Shown piece by piece: positions 26,136 to 34,442 of a DNA stretch of 53,913 nucleotides. The notes under the pieces are model-generated. The model did not search any database. It saw nothing but the letters and a program-made list of their open reading frames with translations, and was not told where the DNA came from. How positions within the stretch are numbered: the first letter of the stretch is position 1; every line of letters starts with the position of its first letter. A program made the translations under genes and the position numbers. Where the stretch lies: NCBI RefSeq assembly GCF_002551005.1, contig NZ_NVOY01000022.1:1-53913 (forward strand), read 5' to 3'. This DNA comes from Bacillus pseudomycoides. GTDB lineage: Bacteria; Bacillota; Bacilli; Bacillales; Bacillaceae_G.

Positions 26136-27886
26136 ATTTTCACCTCACCTTCAACGTTTTCCCCTTGTTGTCTTTCAAACTGTTCTGTATACCAACCGCC
26201 CTTTTGAATGAGCATGTCATGCGTTCCTTCTTCAATGATTTCTCCATTATCCATCACGAGAATCCAATCCGCATGCTGCATTGCGGATAAACGATGCGTC
26301 GTAATAATCGTCGTTTTCCCGCTGCGTTCTTTCCGGATATTTTCAATAATTGCCGCTTCCGTTCTTGCATCAACCGCTGATAACGAATCGTCTAAAATTA
26401 AAATTTCTGGATTTTGAATGACGGCCCGTGCAATGGAAATACGCTGTTTTTGTCCGCCAGATAGCGATACACCTTTTTCTCCAACAAGCGTTTCTAATCC
26501 ATCTGGCAAAAACTCCAAGTCTTTCGTAAAAGCTGCAATTTCAATTGCCTTTTGCAGCTCCGCTTCACTTGCTTCTCGGTTCCCAAATAAAATATTTTCC
26601 CTCGCTGTTTTAGAAAACAGGATGTGTTCTTGCGGGACATATCCAACCCAGCTTAATACTTGATCGATGTGAATATTTTGCATCGGTATACCTGACATTG
26701 TAATTTCCCCTGTCCCTAGTGGATACTGGCGCAGAAGCTGCCGAACGAGCGTTGTTTTCCCGCTCCCTGTTCGCCCAACAATCCCAAGCGTTTCTCCTCT
26801 GCTAAGCGAAAACGAAACGTTTTTCAAATTGAACGTAGAAGATGTTGGATAGGAAAACGTTACATCTTCAAAATCAATACCGTCTGGCTGATGTACGCGC
26901 ACTGGTTTCTTTACGTTTTGTACATCTTGCTTATACGCTAATGTTTCATTTACACGATCAAGCGAAGCGTTCCCGCGCTGCATGACATTAATCAGCTCAC
27001 CAATCGCAAACATCGGCCAAATCATCATGCCAAGGTATACATTAAACGATACAAGTTCCCCAAGGGTTACCTCATTTTGGAATACTAAAAATGCTCCGTA
27101 TACAAGGCCAATTAAATAACTCATCCCCACAAGCATTTTCACTGTCGGCTGAAAAAGTGAATCAATTTTCGCGACCTTCATATTCTTTTCATACACATCT
27201 GTCGCTAACGTATTGAAGCGCTTCTCATCTTCTCTTTCCTGTACATAAGCGCGAATTACACGTACACCGGCAATCGACTCTAGCACTTTATCGTTCATAT
27301 CTCCAAATGCATCTTGAGCAACTGTAAAGCGATTGTGCAATTTATTTCCATAAGCACTCACTGCATACGCCATAATAGGAAGCGGTAATAGTGCGGCAAG
27401 TGTTAACTTCCAACTAATTGAAATACCCATCATAAGTACAATTGTCAGCATATATAAACTCGAATCAACGAGCGTTAAAATACCAAATCCAGCTGTCATG
27501 GCAATTGCTTTCAAATCGTTCGTTGCCCTTGCCATTAAGTCACCTGTACGATTTTTCTGGTAGAAAGTTGGCGTCATTTTCAGCAAATGTCCCATAAATT
27601 TGGAACGCATCGTTTTTTCAAGCACAAATGCCCCGCCAAATAACTGATATTGCCACACATAAGAAAGTACATAACCAGCTGCTGCTGCCCCTAGTAACAT
27701 CCCTACATACTCCATAATCCCTGTGTTTGTTAAATCTCCGGCTTTTATATCATCAATTGCTAATCCAATTAACTTTGGCGGGATTACCTCAATGACATTG
27801 ACAAAAAGTAAACAAACAATGGCAATGCTATACCTTTTCCAATGCGTTTTAAAAAACCATGTTAATTTTTGTAATACAGAAAACAA
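26132..27886 (-). CDS. bmrC: Multidrug ABC transporter subunit, BmrC/YheI-like
   Basis: A 584-residue ABC half-transporter (YheI is 585 in B. subtilis). It has six membrane helices followed by a nucleotide domain with Walker A GRTGSGKTT, signature LSGGQKQ and Walker B LILDDSLSAVD. Asp replaces the catalytic Glu, so this is the degenerate ATP site expected of heterodimeric BmrCD exporters. It starts at a TTG with GGGAGAGG upstream. A leader peptide ORF and a terminator lie upstream, matching the bmrB-controlled attenuation described in B. subtilis in response to ribosome-targeting antibiotics. Confidence 0.92.
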   Translation of the reverse strand: MFSVLQKLTWFFKTHWKRYSIAIVCLLFVNVIEVIPPKLIGLAIDDIKAGDLTNTGIMEYVGMLLGAAAAGYVLSYVWQYQLFGGAFVLEKTMRSKFMGHLLKMTPTFYQKNRTGDLMARATNDLKAIAMTAGFGILTLVDSSLYMLTIVLMMGISISWKLTLAALLPLPIMAYAVSAYGNKLHNRFTVAQDAFGDMNDKVLESIAGVRVIRAYVQEREDEKRFNTLATDVYEKNMKVAKIDSLFQPTVKMLVGMSYLIGLVYGAFLVFQNEVTLGELVSFNVYLGMMIWPMFAIGELINVMQRGNASLDRVNETLAYKQDVQNVKKPVRVHQPDGIDFEDVTFSYPTSSTFNLKNVSFSLSRGETLGIVGRTGSGKTTLVRQLLRQYPLGTGEITMSGIPMQNIHIDQVLSWVGYVPQEHILFSKTARENILFGNREASEAELQKAIEIAAFTKDLEFLPDGLETLVGEKGVSLSGGQKQRISIARAVIQNPEILILDDSLSAVDARTEAAIIENIRKERSGKTTIITTHRLSAMQHADWILVMDNGEIIEEGTHDMLIQKGGWYTEQFERQQGENVEGEVKI

Positions 27887-28050
27887 TGTAACCTCTCCCT
27901 TCTCGTTGTTTTGTAAACACCGACTCGTTATCCGCTATCTAGCGTCTCCGCTTTTACCATACGCACCTCATACTTTTCCATCGTCATTCCTACCTCTCTA
28001 AAATGAATTATTGAAACTATACAAATGTATAGGAACAATCTAAAAAAAGG

Positions 28051-28087
28051 GACAAAAAAAGGCATACCGTCGCTTTAACGATATGCG
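28051..28087 (-). terminator. Attenuator terminator of bmrCD
   Basis: On the minus strand GCATATCGT-taaagcg-ACGGTATGC (9-bp stem) is followed by CCTTTTTTTG. It lies between the leader peptide ORF and bmrC, about 165 bp before the bmrC start. Confidence 0.87.
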
Positions 28088-28134
28088 AAAAACGCATAAA
28101 AGCGTACGTCACGGCACACGCAACGTACGCTTTC
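28083..28134 (-). promoter_or_regulatory. Alternative hairpins of the bmr attenuator
   Basis: Two further hairpins lie just upstream of the terminator on the minus strand: GAAAGCGTACGT / ACGTACGCTTT (28134-28098) and ATGCG-ttttt-CGCAT (28097-28083). The latter shares CGCAT with the 5' arm of the terminator stem, so the two cannot form together. It is a candidate antiterminator, inferred from base pairing only. Confidence 0.6.
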
Positions 28135-28155
28135 TTTTTAGGCTAACAAGAAGCG

Positions 28156-28233
28156 TTATTTGTCCGTAGAGGTTGCGTGATGATATTTATTGTGTAAAAC
28201 ACCTAAGCCATTCATATATACGATTACAATCAT
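28156..28233 (-). CDS. 25-residue leader peptide (BmrB-like) of bmrCD
   Basis: The ORF reads MIVIVYMNGLGVLHNKYHHA then TSTDK, from an ATG eight bases after GGAGG. The start region TGCGTGATGAT is exactly complementary to ATCATCACGCA near the ORF end (28171-28181), so the ribosome site can be folded away. It lies upstream of a terminator and mutually exclusive hairpins. In B. subtilis the 54-residue BmrB performs the same job: ribosome stalling by antibiotics relieves attenuation. The peptide sequence and length here differ, so homology is positional. Confidence 0.68.
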   Translation of the reverse strand: MIVIVYMNGLGVLHNKYHHATSTDK

Positions 28234-28272
28234 CACGCACACCTCCTTCTTCTTTTATTTTCCATTTTTAAT

Positions 28273-28300
28273 TTTATAACTTTAAAGACTTTTCTGTCAA
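28273..28300 (-). promoter_or_regulatory. Sigma-A promoter of the bmr leader
   Basis: On the minus strand TTGACA (28300-28295), a 16-nt spacer, and TATAAA (28278-28273). Confidence 0.7.
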
Positions 28301-28454
28301 TTGATTTTTTTAACTTTTATACTAAAGAAAGCGTATGCAAAAACCATGCCAAAAATATATTTCACAAACATTTCATTTGAATTCTTTTTTCAAACCCCCT
28401 ACAATCACCATATACTCACTCTTACAAGTCACTAATTTTTAGGAGGACTTAGCA

Positions 28455-29894
28455 ATGACAACTAGCAAGACGTACAAATTTTATATAAATGGAGAATGGA
28501 AAGAAAGCTCGTCTGGGCAAACAATCGACATTTCATCTCCATATCTTCATGAAGTAATCGGACAAGTACAAGCCATTACTCGCACTGAAGTAGATGAAGC
28601 GATTCAATTGGCGAAAGAAGCCCAAAAAGACTGGGCTGAAGCATCTCTTCAAGATCGTGCACAGTATTTATATAAATGGGCTGATGAGCTCGTGAATATG
28701 CAAGATGAAATTGCTGACATCATCATGAAAGAAGTCGGCAAAGGATACAAAGATGCCCAAAAAGAAGTTGTTCGTACAGCTGACTTCATTCGTTACACAG
28801 TAGACGAAGCGATGCATATGCATGGTGAAAGTATGATGGGCGATCGCTTCCCTGGCGGCGCTAAATCTAAACTTGCGATTATTCAGCGCGCTCCGCTTGG
28901 CGTCGTTCTTGCAATCTCACCATTTAACTATCCTGTCAACTTAGCAGCTGCAAAGCTTGCACCAGCTCTTATTACAGGAAATGCTGTTATCTTTAAACCA
29001 GCTACACAAGGCGCAATTAGCGGTATTAAAATGATTGAAGCCTTGCATAAAGCAGGCCTTCCAAAAGGACTTGTTAATGTAGTAACAGGACGTGGTTCTG
29101 TCATTGGTGATTATTTAGTAGAGCATTCTGGTATCGATATGGTATCGTTCACAGGTGGTACACATACAGGAAGACATTTAGCAAAAAAAGCAGCAATGAT
29201 TCCACTTGTTCTTGAACTTGGCGGAAAAGACCCTGGTATTATACGCGAAGACGCGGACTTACTAGAAGCTGCTAAACATATTATTAGCGGGGCATTCTCT
29301 TACTCCGGTCAGCGCTGCACAGCGATTAAACGCGTCCTTGTACATGAACATGTAGCAGATGAACTTGTTCGCTTATTACAAGATGAAATTGCAAAGTTAT
29401 CTGTTGGTTCTCCGGAACAAGACAGCACGATCGTACCATTAATCGATGATAAATCTGCTGATTTCGTTCAAAGTTTAGTAGACGATGCAATTCAAAAAGG
29501 GGCAACTGTTGTCATCGGCAACAAACGTGAGCGTAACTTAATCTATCCAACACTTCTTGATCATGTAACAGAAGATATGAAAGTCGCTTGGGAAGAGCCA
29601 TTCGGTCCAATTCTCCCAGTTATTCGCGTTTCTTCTGATGAACAAGCAATTGAAATTGCAAACAAATCTGAGTTTGGTTTACAAGCAAGTGTATTTACAA
29701 AAGATATTAACAAAGCATTTCACATCGCAAACAAAATCGAAGTAGGCTCTGTGCAAATTAACGGACGCACGGAACGCGGCCCAGATCACTTCCCATTCAT
29801 CGGTGTAAAAGGTTCTGGTATGGGCGCACAAGGAATTCGTAAAAGTCTTGAATCGATGACGCGCGAGAAAGTAACGGTATTGAATTTAATGTAA
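28455..29894 (+). CDS. gapN: NADP-dependent non-phosphorylating glyceraldehyde-3-phosphate dehydrogenase
   Basis: A 479-residue aldehyde dehydrogenase. The catalytic Cys288 lies in YSGQRCTAIKR and the general-base Glu254 in LVLELGGKDPG. ISPFNYPVNL and FTGGTHTGRHLA are the cofactor and active-site loops. The GQRCTAIKR wording and the overall length are those of GapN, which oxidises glyceraldehyde-3-phosphate directly to 3-phosphoglycerate and makes NADPH without ATP. AGGAGGAC precedes the ATG. It is a single gene followed by a family A repeat. Confidence 0.92.
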   Translation: MTTSKTYKFYINGEWKESSSGQTIDISSPYLHEVIGQVQAITRTEVDEAIQLAKEAQKDWAEASLQDRAQYLYKWADELVNMQDEIADIIMKEVGKGYKDAQKEVVRTADFIRYTVDEAMHMHGESMMGDRFPGGAKSKLAIIQRAPLGVVLAISPFNYPVNLAAAKLAPALITGNAVIFKPATQGAISGIKMIEALHKAGLPKGLVNVVTGRGSVIGDYLVEHSGIDMVSFTGGTHTGRHLAKKAAMIPLVLELGGKDPGIIREDADLLEAAKHIISGAFSYSGQRCTAIKRVLVHEHVADELVRLLQDEIAKLSVGSPEQDSTIVPLIDDKSADFVQSLVDDAIQKGATVVIGNKRERNLIYPTLLDHVTEDMKVAWEEPFGPILPVIRVSSDEQAIEIANKSEFGLQASVFTKDINKAFHIANKIEVGSVQINGRTERGPDHFPFIGVKGSGMGAQGIRKSLESMTREKVTVLNLM

Positions 29895-29915
29895 TAACTT
29901 AAAGCTGCTCTTTTT

Positions 29916-30035
29916 TAGATGGGCGAGTGCACCTGGCCGTGCATAGTAGCGGTCAGGGCCTTTTTTTGCCACGAGCGAGATTAAAGTAGCCCTAATCTTG
30001 TTAGGTTAAAAAATGAAAATAAATATATGAGGGGG
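29916..30035 (+). repeat. Dispersed repeat family A, degenerate copy
   Basis: ATGGGCGAGTGCACCTGGCC, then GTGCATAGTAGCGGTCAGGG and a TTTTTTTGCCACGAG stretch form the left half. The right end is degenerate (AAAGTAGCC ... TTAAAAAATGAAAATAAATA). It follows gapN. Confidence 0.65.
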
Positions 30036-30066
30036 AAGTAGAAAATAGTCTCTACTCCCCCTCATA
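30028..30066. terminator. Inverted repeat between gapN and the small-protein genes
   Basis: ATGAGGGGGAAGTAG / CTACTCCCCCTCAT with one bulge and a 10-nt loop; AT-rich on both sides. It could end gapN transcription. Confidence 0.55.
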
Positions 30067-30166
30067 TATTTTATAAAAATAGTTACTAGCACTGTATTTC
30101 CCCAGCACACACTCTCTATCTTTTTCATATATATATATTAACTTCTGATAGAGAGGAGGCGGTCTT

Positions 30167-30352
30167 ATGGCAATCACATTAAACGGCTTAGTAGAAGGTG
30201 ACAAAATTCGCGTGTTTTCAGCAGGTCGTGAAATTGACGGTGAAGGTGTTTTCCTTCGCGTAGACAACAACAACTTCTTAATTTGGGTTGATAACCATGC
30301 AAATATCAATGTTACAAGCTTAAATACAATTAGCATTCGTAAAATTTCCTAA
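30167..30352 (+). CDS. 61-residue small beta-barrel-like protein, copy 1
   Basis: A 61-residue protein, MAITLNGLVEGDKIRVFSAG then REIDGEGVFLRVDNNNFLIW and a C-terminal strand pattern. Alternating hydrophobics and the GD-x-I-x-V...G...G-V-F pattern suggest a small SH3/Sm-like beta barrel. GAGAGGAGGCGG precedes the ATG. Copy 2 lies 453 bp downstream with almost the same sequence and leader. Similar single-domain beta proteins are known in Bacillus spore coats, but a spore role is only a guess. No function is assigned. Confidence 0.75.
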   Translation: MAITLNGLVEGDKIRVFSAGREIDGEGVFLRVDNNNFLIWVDNHANINVTSLNTISIRKIS

Positions 30353-30390
30353 TTACCTATAAAATTGTTTCATTCTTTCATAAGAAGACG

Positions 30391-30445
30391 CTGAGTCTAT
30401 ATCAAAAGGAGTTAGAAAAATCCTTTTTGAATAGGCTCTTTTTAT
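30391..30445 (+). terminator. Terminator after copy 1 of the 61-residue gene
   Basis: GAGTCTAT-tCAAAAGGA ... TCCTTTTTGAATAGGCTC followed by TTTTTATTA. The second copy (30845-30898) is a close match. Confidence 0.75.
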
Positions 30446-30490
30446 TATACGTTTTATACTGTTTATATGACTGATGACTCTGTTAAGATT
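30446..30490 (-). pseudogene. 3' fragment of the convergent gene carried in the tandem duplication
   Basis: The sequence GTTTTATACTGTTTATATGAC and its flanks at 30446-30475 match 30900-30925, which is the 3' coding end of the intact minus-strand gene at 30864-31238. No intact reading frame remains. The fragment shows that the duplicated unit spanned the small gene, its terminator and the end of the neighbouring gene. Confidence 0.6.
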
Positions 30491-30619
30491 AACGGAAGCA
30501 AAAGTATTCGCAAGAAAGTAACTCTATAAAAATGGTTACTAGAACTGCATTTCTCCAGCACACACTCTCTATCTTTTTCATATATATATATTAACTTCTG
30601 ATAGAGAGGAGGCGGTCTT

Positions 30620-30805
30620 ATGGCAATCACATTAAATGGTTTAGTAGAAGGCGACAAAATTCGCGTATTTTCAGCAGGACGTGAAATTGACGGCAGAGGT
30701 GTTTTCATCCGCGTAGACAACAACAACTTCTTAATTTGGGTTGATAGCAACGCAAATATCAACGTTACAAGCTTAGATACAATTAGCATTCGCAAAGTTT
30801 CCTAA
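30620..30805 (+). CDS. 61-residue small beta-barrel-like protein, copy 2
   Basis: It is nearly identical to copy 1; differences include GRGVFIR for GEGVFLR and DSNANIN for DNHANIN. The leader, ribosome site (GAGAGGAGGCGG) and terminator are also conserved, so the copies arose by a recent tandem duplication of about 453 bp. Both frames are intact and the changes are conservative, which suggests both products are made. Function is unknown. Confidence 0.75.
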   Translation: MAITLNGLVEGDKIRVFSAGREIDGRGVFIRVDNNNFLIWVDSNANINVTSLDTISIRKVS

Positions 30806-30844
30806 TAATTTCTAAAATGTTTTACCCTCTCACAATAAAATACT

Positions 30845-30898
30845 GAGTCTATATCAAAAAGAGCTATATTCCCCCTTTTTGAATAGACTCTTTTTTTA
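30845..30898 (+). terminator. Terminator after copy 2, overlapping the 3' end of the convergent gene
   Basis: GAGTCTAT-atCAAAAAG ... CCTTTTTGAATAGACTC followed by TTTTTTTAT. The distal arm lies inside the last codons of the minus-strand gene. Confidence 0.8.
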
Positions 30899-31238
30899 TA
30901 ATATGTTTTACACTGTTTATATGACTAACGGTTAAATCATAATCTACGTTAATCCAATATAACCATTCATTTGTACACTCAATAAAAATACCTTCCATAT
31001 TTGTTTCTCCGTCAAATATTTCGATCTTATCTCCTAATGAGAAAAAAGAAGGTAATGCACTCTTTTCTGCTCTTTTACTTACATTCTTTTGTATGTTAAA
31101 GATTAGCCTCATACATTGTTCTAAAGAAGCTGCGAGCTCTTCATTTTGTTTTTTTAACTCCTCTATTGGATCCGTTTTTTCACACGTATCCATTCCCTTT
31201 CCGCATATAAAGCAGTTCCTCTTAAACCATCTCTCCAT
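30864..31238 (-). CDS. Hypothetical protein: Cys-rich N-terminus, coiled coil and C-terminal domain related to the 61-residue proteins
   Basis: A 124-residue protein. The N-terminus has NCFICGKGMDTC (Cys9, Cys12, Cys18, possibly metal-binding). Residues 22-55 are helical (PIEELKKQNEELAASLEQ). The C-terminal half, GDKIEIFDGETNMEGIFIEC then NEWLYWINVDYDLTV and SHINSVKHI, follows the same pattern as the 61-residue neighbours (GDKIRVFSAG...GVF...LIWVD...INVTSL). It is therefore a longer paralogue in opposite orientation. The start is uncertain; an ATG 15 codons in (MDTCEK) is an alternative. Function unknown. Confidence 0.65.
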   Translation of the reverse strand: MERWFKRNCFICGKGMDTCEKTDPIEELKKQNEELAASLEQCMRLIFNIQKNVSKRAEKSALPSFFSLGDKIEIFDGETNMEGIFIECTNEWLYWINVDYDLTVSHINSVKHIIKKESIQKGGI

Positions 31239-31457
31239 CCGCTTATCCCTACCTCAAAGTTCTGGGGAATTAAATGCAAGTTGCACTTTCCCCTTCTTTT
31301 ATATACATATTGTATGATGCAAACTTTAAAGTTGTTTCATTATTCCGAACATACTCTATTCTCACAATCATCCGATTATATTAATTTGCATTGACGAATA
31401 AAAATCCATTTGTTACCCTTGTTTATGTTAACTTTATATATAATAAATCCTCATTCG

Positions 31458-31702
31458 TATCTCGGTGAGGTAGAGGTTGCAATTATTAATAGTATGATTT
31501 GGGAGATGTGTGGCATCGCTGAACAAATCAAAAAGGAATAATTGCCGAAGCGAGAAGTATCCACAACGCTTTCTTGCTGGGTCTGCATTGAATAAATGCA
31601 GGACTGTCACAAGCTTTTTTGCTTGTGGAGAGCTATCGAGAGATATGTCCGTGGGTTTCTTAATAAGATTGAGAAGCGCGTGAACATATACGCGCTTTTT
31701 TG
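31458..31702 (+). promoter_or_regulatory. Lysine riboswitch (L-box) with terminator
   Basis: The conserved lysine aptamer blocks are present in order: GGTGAGGTAGAGGTTGC (31464-31480), GCCGAAGCGAGAAGTA, GCTGGGTCTGCATT, ATGCAGGACTGTCAC and GGAGAGCTATCGAGAGATA. P1 pairs TATCTC (31458) with GAGATA (31640-31645). The expression platform ends in AAGCGCG ... CGCGCTTTTTTG (31674-31702). Lysine binding is expected to favour termination and switch off the downstream permease. The upstream gap (31239-31457) otherwise shows only AT-rich promoter sequence. Confidence 0.93.
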
Positions 31703-31775
31703 TTTTGTTTGGAACTTCAAACACATACATATCTCCTCGCTTGACTTGGTTATACTAATTTTGGAGGTAATTTCT

Positions 31776-33194
31776 ATGCAACAAAAAAAATGGGGCTTTT
31801 GGGTACTCACTGCATTTGTAGTTGGAAATATGGTCGGAGCTGGTATTTTCATGGTTCCGAGTACATTAGCACAAACAGCTAGCCCTCTTGGTGTTACACT
31901 AGCTTGGTTAACAACAGGGTTTGGTGTGTTAATGCTCGCACTTGTTTTCGGTAATTTAGCAATTCGTCGTCCTGATTTAACAACAGGCCCGCAAAGTCAT
32001 GCTTATGCACTCTTTTCTTCACAAAAAACAAAAAAAATGGCGGGTTTTAGCATCGTATGGGGCTACTGGGTTGCAAACTGGGCAAGTAACGTAGCAATCA
32101 TTACATCATTTGCTGGTTATTTATCGCTCTTTTTCCCAATTATGAAAGATACACGTGTATTATTTTCAGTCGGAACGTTTGACATTGAAGTTGGAAAATT
32201 GATTACGTTCTCCATTTGTACTCTTTTACTGTGGGGAACACATCTCATTTTAACGAACGGCATAAGCGGTGCTGGGAAATTAAACTTCCTAGCAACTACA
32301 ACGAAAGTAACAGGATTCCTTCTCTTCATCGTTGTAACGTTATTTGCCTTCCAAGCATCTAAACTTGGACAATGGTATACACCGATTATTGATAAAGAAG
32401 GCATTTCACACGGACTATTATCACAAGTAAACTTAGCTGCCTTAACAACACTTTGGGCCTTTATCGGCATCGAGTCAGCTGTCTTACTATCAAACCGTGC
32501 TGTTTCACCAAAAACAGTAAAACACGCAACTGTTGCTGGTTTATTGTTAACTGTTGGAATTTACTTAGGAATTACAATCTTAACAATGGGCGTTCTTCAT
32601 ATCGATAAACTGCAAGCATCTGAACGACCATTAGCAGATGCCTTATCAGCAGCTATGGGGCATGGCGGCGGAAAATTAATGGCGCTGCTTGCACTTACTT
32701 CTTTATTTGGTTCTATTCTTGGCTGGGTTTTATTAAGCTCAGAAGTACCGTATCAAGCAGCAAAAGAAGGGTTCTTCCCCTCTTTCTTTGCAAAAACAAA
32801 TAAAAAAGGAAGTCCGATTCATTCGCTTCGTATAACAAATGTTATGTCACAAGTGTTCCTATTCTCAACACTATCCGGCTCAATTGCCCAGGCGTATACA
32901 TTTGTTATTACCGTTTCAACGCTGGCCTACTTAATTCCATATCTCGTTTCACCAATCTTCCAGCTCAAACTCGTGATGACAGGTGAAACATACGAAAATC
33001 AAAAAGTTTCTCGTATCATGGATGGAATTATTGCAGCGGTTGCATTAATTTATGCACTATGGGTGATTAAAACAGGTTCTTCTGATATGAAAACATTCCT
33101 GCTTGGCATCGGATTATTTGTCGTCGGATTTGCTTTCTATCCATTAATGAAACGTGATGAGAAGAAAAAGAAACAAAACGAGCAAGTTGCCTAA
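31776..33194 (+). CDS. Basic amino acid permease/antiporter (APC superfamily), lysine-regulated
   Basis: A polytopic protein of 472 residues with about 12-13 membrane helices and the APC helix-1 motif VVGNMVGAGIFMVPSTLA. It belongs to the basic amino acid/polyamine antiporter (ArcD/LysP-like) group and corresponds to B. subtilis YvsH by its lysine-riboswitch control. It is predicted to import lysine, alone or in exchange for ornithine or cadaverine. The ATG at 31776 with GGAGGT upstream is chosen; a longer frame runs back into the riboswitch. The C-terminus is basic and cytoplasmic. Confidence 0.88.
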   Translation: MQQKKWGFWVLTAFVVGNMVGAGIFMVPSTLAQTASPLGVTLAWLTTGFGVLMLALVFGNLAIRRPDLTTGPQSHAYALFSSQKTKKMAGFSIVWGYWVANWASNVAIITSFAGYLSLFFPIMKDTRVLFSVGTFDIEVGKLITFSICTLLLWGTHLILTNGISGAGKLNFLATTTKVTGFLLFIVVTLFAFQASKLGQWYTPIIDKEGISHGLLSQVNLAALTTLWAFIGIESAVLLSNRAVSPKTVKHATVAGLLLTVGIYLGITILTMGVLHIDKLQASERPLADALSAAMGHGGGKLMALLALTSLFGSILGWVLLSSEVPYQAAKEGFFPSFFAKTNKKGSPIHSLRITNVMSQVFLFSTLSGSIAQAYTFVITVSTLAYLIPYLVSPIFQLKLVMTGETYENQKVSRIMDGIIAAVALIYALWVIKTGSSDMKTFLLGIGLFVVGFAFYPLMKRDEKKKKQNEQVA

Positions 33195-33214
33195 CAAGTA
33201 ACTTGCTTTTTTGT
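33182..33214 (+). terminator. Terminator of the lysine permease gene
   Basis: GCAAGTT ... AACTTGC followed by TTTTTTG; the stop codon lies in the loop. Confidence 0.78.
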
Positions 33215-33300
33215 ATACGTAAAACTATTTTTTTGTTCTGCGTTAACAAGTAGTCTGAACCCCCTCCTTATGTTTATAATGAATAAAAGGAGGGATTACA

Positions 33301-34401
33301 GTGACAATCGAAACACTTTGGACAAGTCGATTCCAGCAACATCTACAAAAAATCACGATGTACTTTGCCCGTATTGCAAGCGGACTTATCTATAGCTCAC
33401 TGCTAGTTCTTTGTGTAGGCGGCTATTATTATGCAAAATTTCTTCGTTCCTTTCCATCTAAGTTTGTTGCATTAACCATTGTGACGATTTTACTTACGGT
33501 GATACTCACTCGCTGCCCCATTCGAACATTTTTTCAAAAGCCGGATATGCTATATTTATTGCCGGTAGAAGAAAAACTAGCCTATTATGTGAAGCGTTCG
33601 CTTTTATATAGTTATCTCATTCAACTCTTTCCACTATTATGGGCGGTGCTCATCATTACACCTCTTGCCGGGCAATCATTACATACAACGCCTGCTTTTT
33701 TAAGCGGCGCATTTGTCATCCTTGCTTTTATAAAATGGTGGAATATGTACATACATTGGACATATAGAAATACAGAATTTGCTTCATATTGGCTGCTTGT
33801 TAGGATATTTTGTAATACTGCCATTACATATACATTGTTTCAATTCACTTCGATTATGATTGTAGGAAGTATACTCCTTGTCATAACACTCTTATTTTTA
33901 TATACGATGAACAAACAAAAAGGGTACATTCATTGGGAATACTTAATAGAGCAAGAAGAAAAAATGGATATGCGCTTTTATCAATTTGTTCATTTCTTTA
34001 CAGATGTACCGCAAATCAAACAGCAAGTAAAACAAAGAAAATGGCTTACTACTTGGATGGAACGGATCCTATATAAAAAGCGATCTCCTTTTTTATATTT
34101 GTATAGTTTATCCTTTGTACGTACTAACGATTACTTCGGTATGTATATACGATTAACTTTAGTAGGAGGCTTTCTTTCCTACTACATTCCTAACTTGATT
34201 GGAAAAGGAATCACCGCGGTATGTTTCCTATACATATCATTTTTACAAATTCGCGCCCTTTGGAATTATTTTTCGGGAAATAGTATTGTAGCATTGTATC
34301 CAGTTTCAGTTGTGGACCGAAAGCGGGCTTTTATGACGTTTGTATATATAGTGAGTTTTATACAGTTTTTGTTCTTTTTCGGGGTGGTTTTACTGAAATG
34401 A
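33301..34401 (+). CDS. ABC transporter permease, EcsB-like
   Basis: A 366-residue membrane protein with six or more helices in pairs separated by a charged region (around MDMRFYQFVHFFTDVPQIKQ). This pattern is typical of EcsB, the membrane component of the EcsAB exporter that influences protein secretion and intramembrane proteolysis in Bacillus. The DMLYLLPVEEKLAYYVKRS segment near residues 80-100 also fits. No EcsA-type ATPase gene is adjacent, so it must use a partner encoded elsewhere. It starts at a GTG with AAGGAGGG upstream. Confidence 0.78.
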   Translation: MTIETLWTSRFQQHLQKITMYFARIASGLIYSSLLVLCVGGYYYAKFLRSFPSKFVALTIVTILLTVILTRCPIRTFFQKPDMLYLLPVEEKLAYYVKRSLLYSYLIQLFPLLWAVLIITPLAGQSLHTTPAFLSGAFVILAFIKWWNMYIHWTYRNTEFASYWLLVRIFCNTAITYTLFQFTSIMIVGSILLVITLLFLYTMNKQKGYIHWEYLIEQEEKMDMRFYQFVHFFTDVPQIKQQVKQRKWLTTWMERILYKKRSPFLYLYSLSFVRTNDYFGMYIRLTLVGGFLSYYIPNLIGKGITAVCFLYISFLQIRALWNYFSGNSIVALYPVSVVDRKRAFMTFVYIVSFIQFLFFFGVVLLK

Positions 34402-34440
34402 AAAGACTCCATTTTGGTTTAAATGGAGTCTTTTCATTTA
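34398..34440. terminator. Bidirectional terminator (ecsB-like / HAAS gene)
   Basis: AAAAGACTCCATTT-tggttt-AAATGGAGTCTTTT between convergent genes, with A/T tracts on both sides. Confidence 0.9.
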
Positions 34441-34442
34441 TC

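Noticed and set aside
30463-30795. Minus-strand open frame opposite the 61-residue gene
   Set aside because: It mirrors the small gene, and a similar frame lies opposite the other copy. Only its 3' part (30446-30490) has meaning, as a duplicated fragment of the neighbouring gene.
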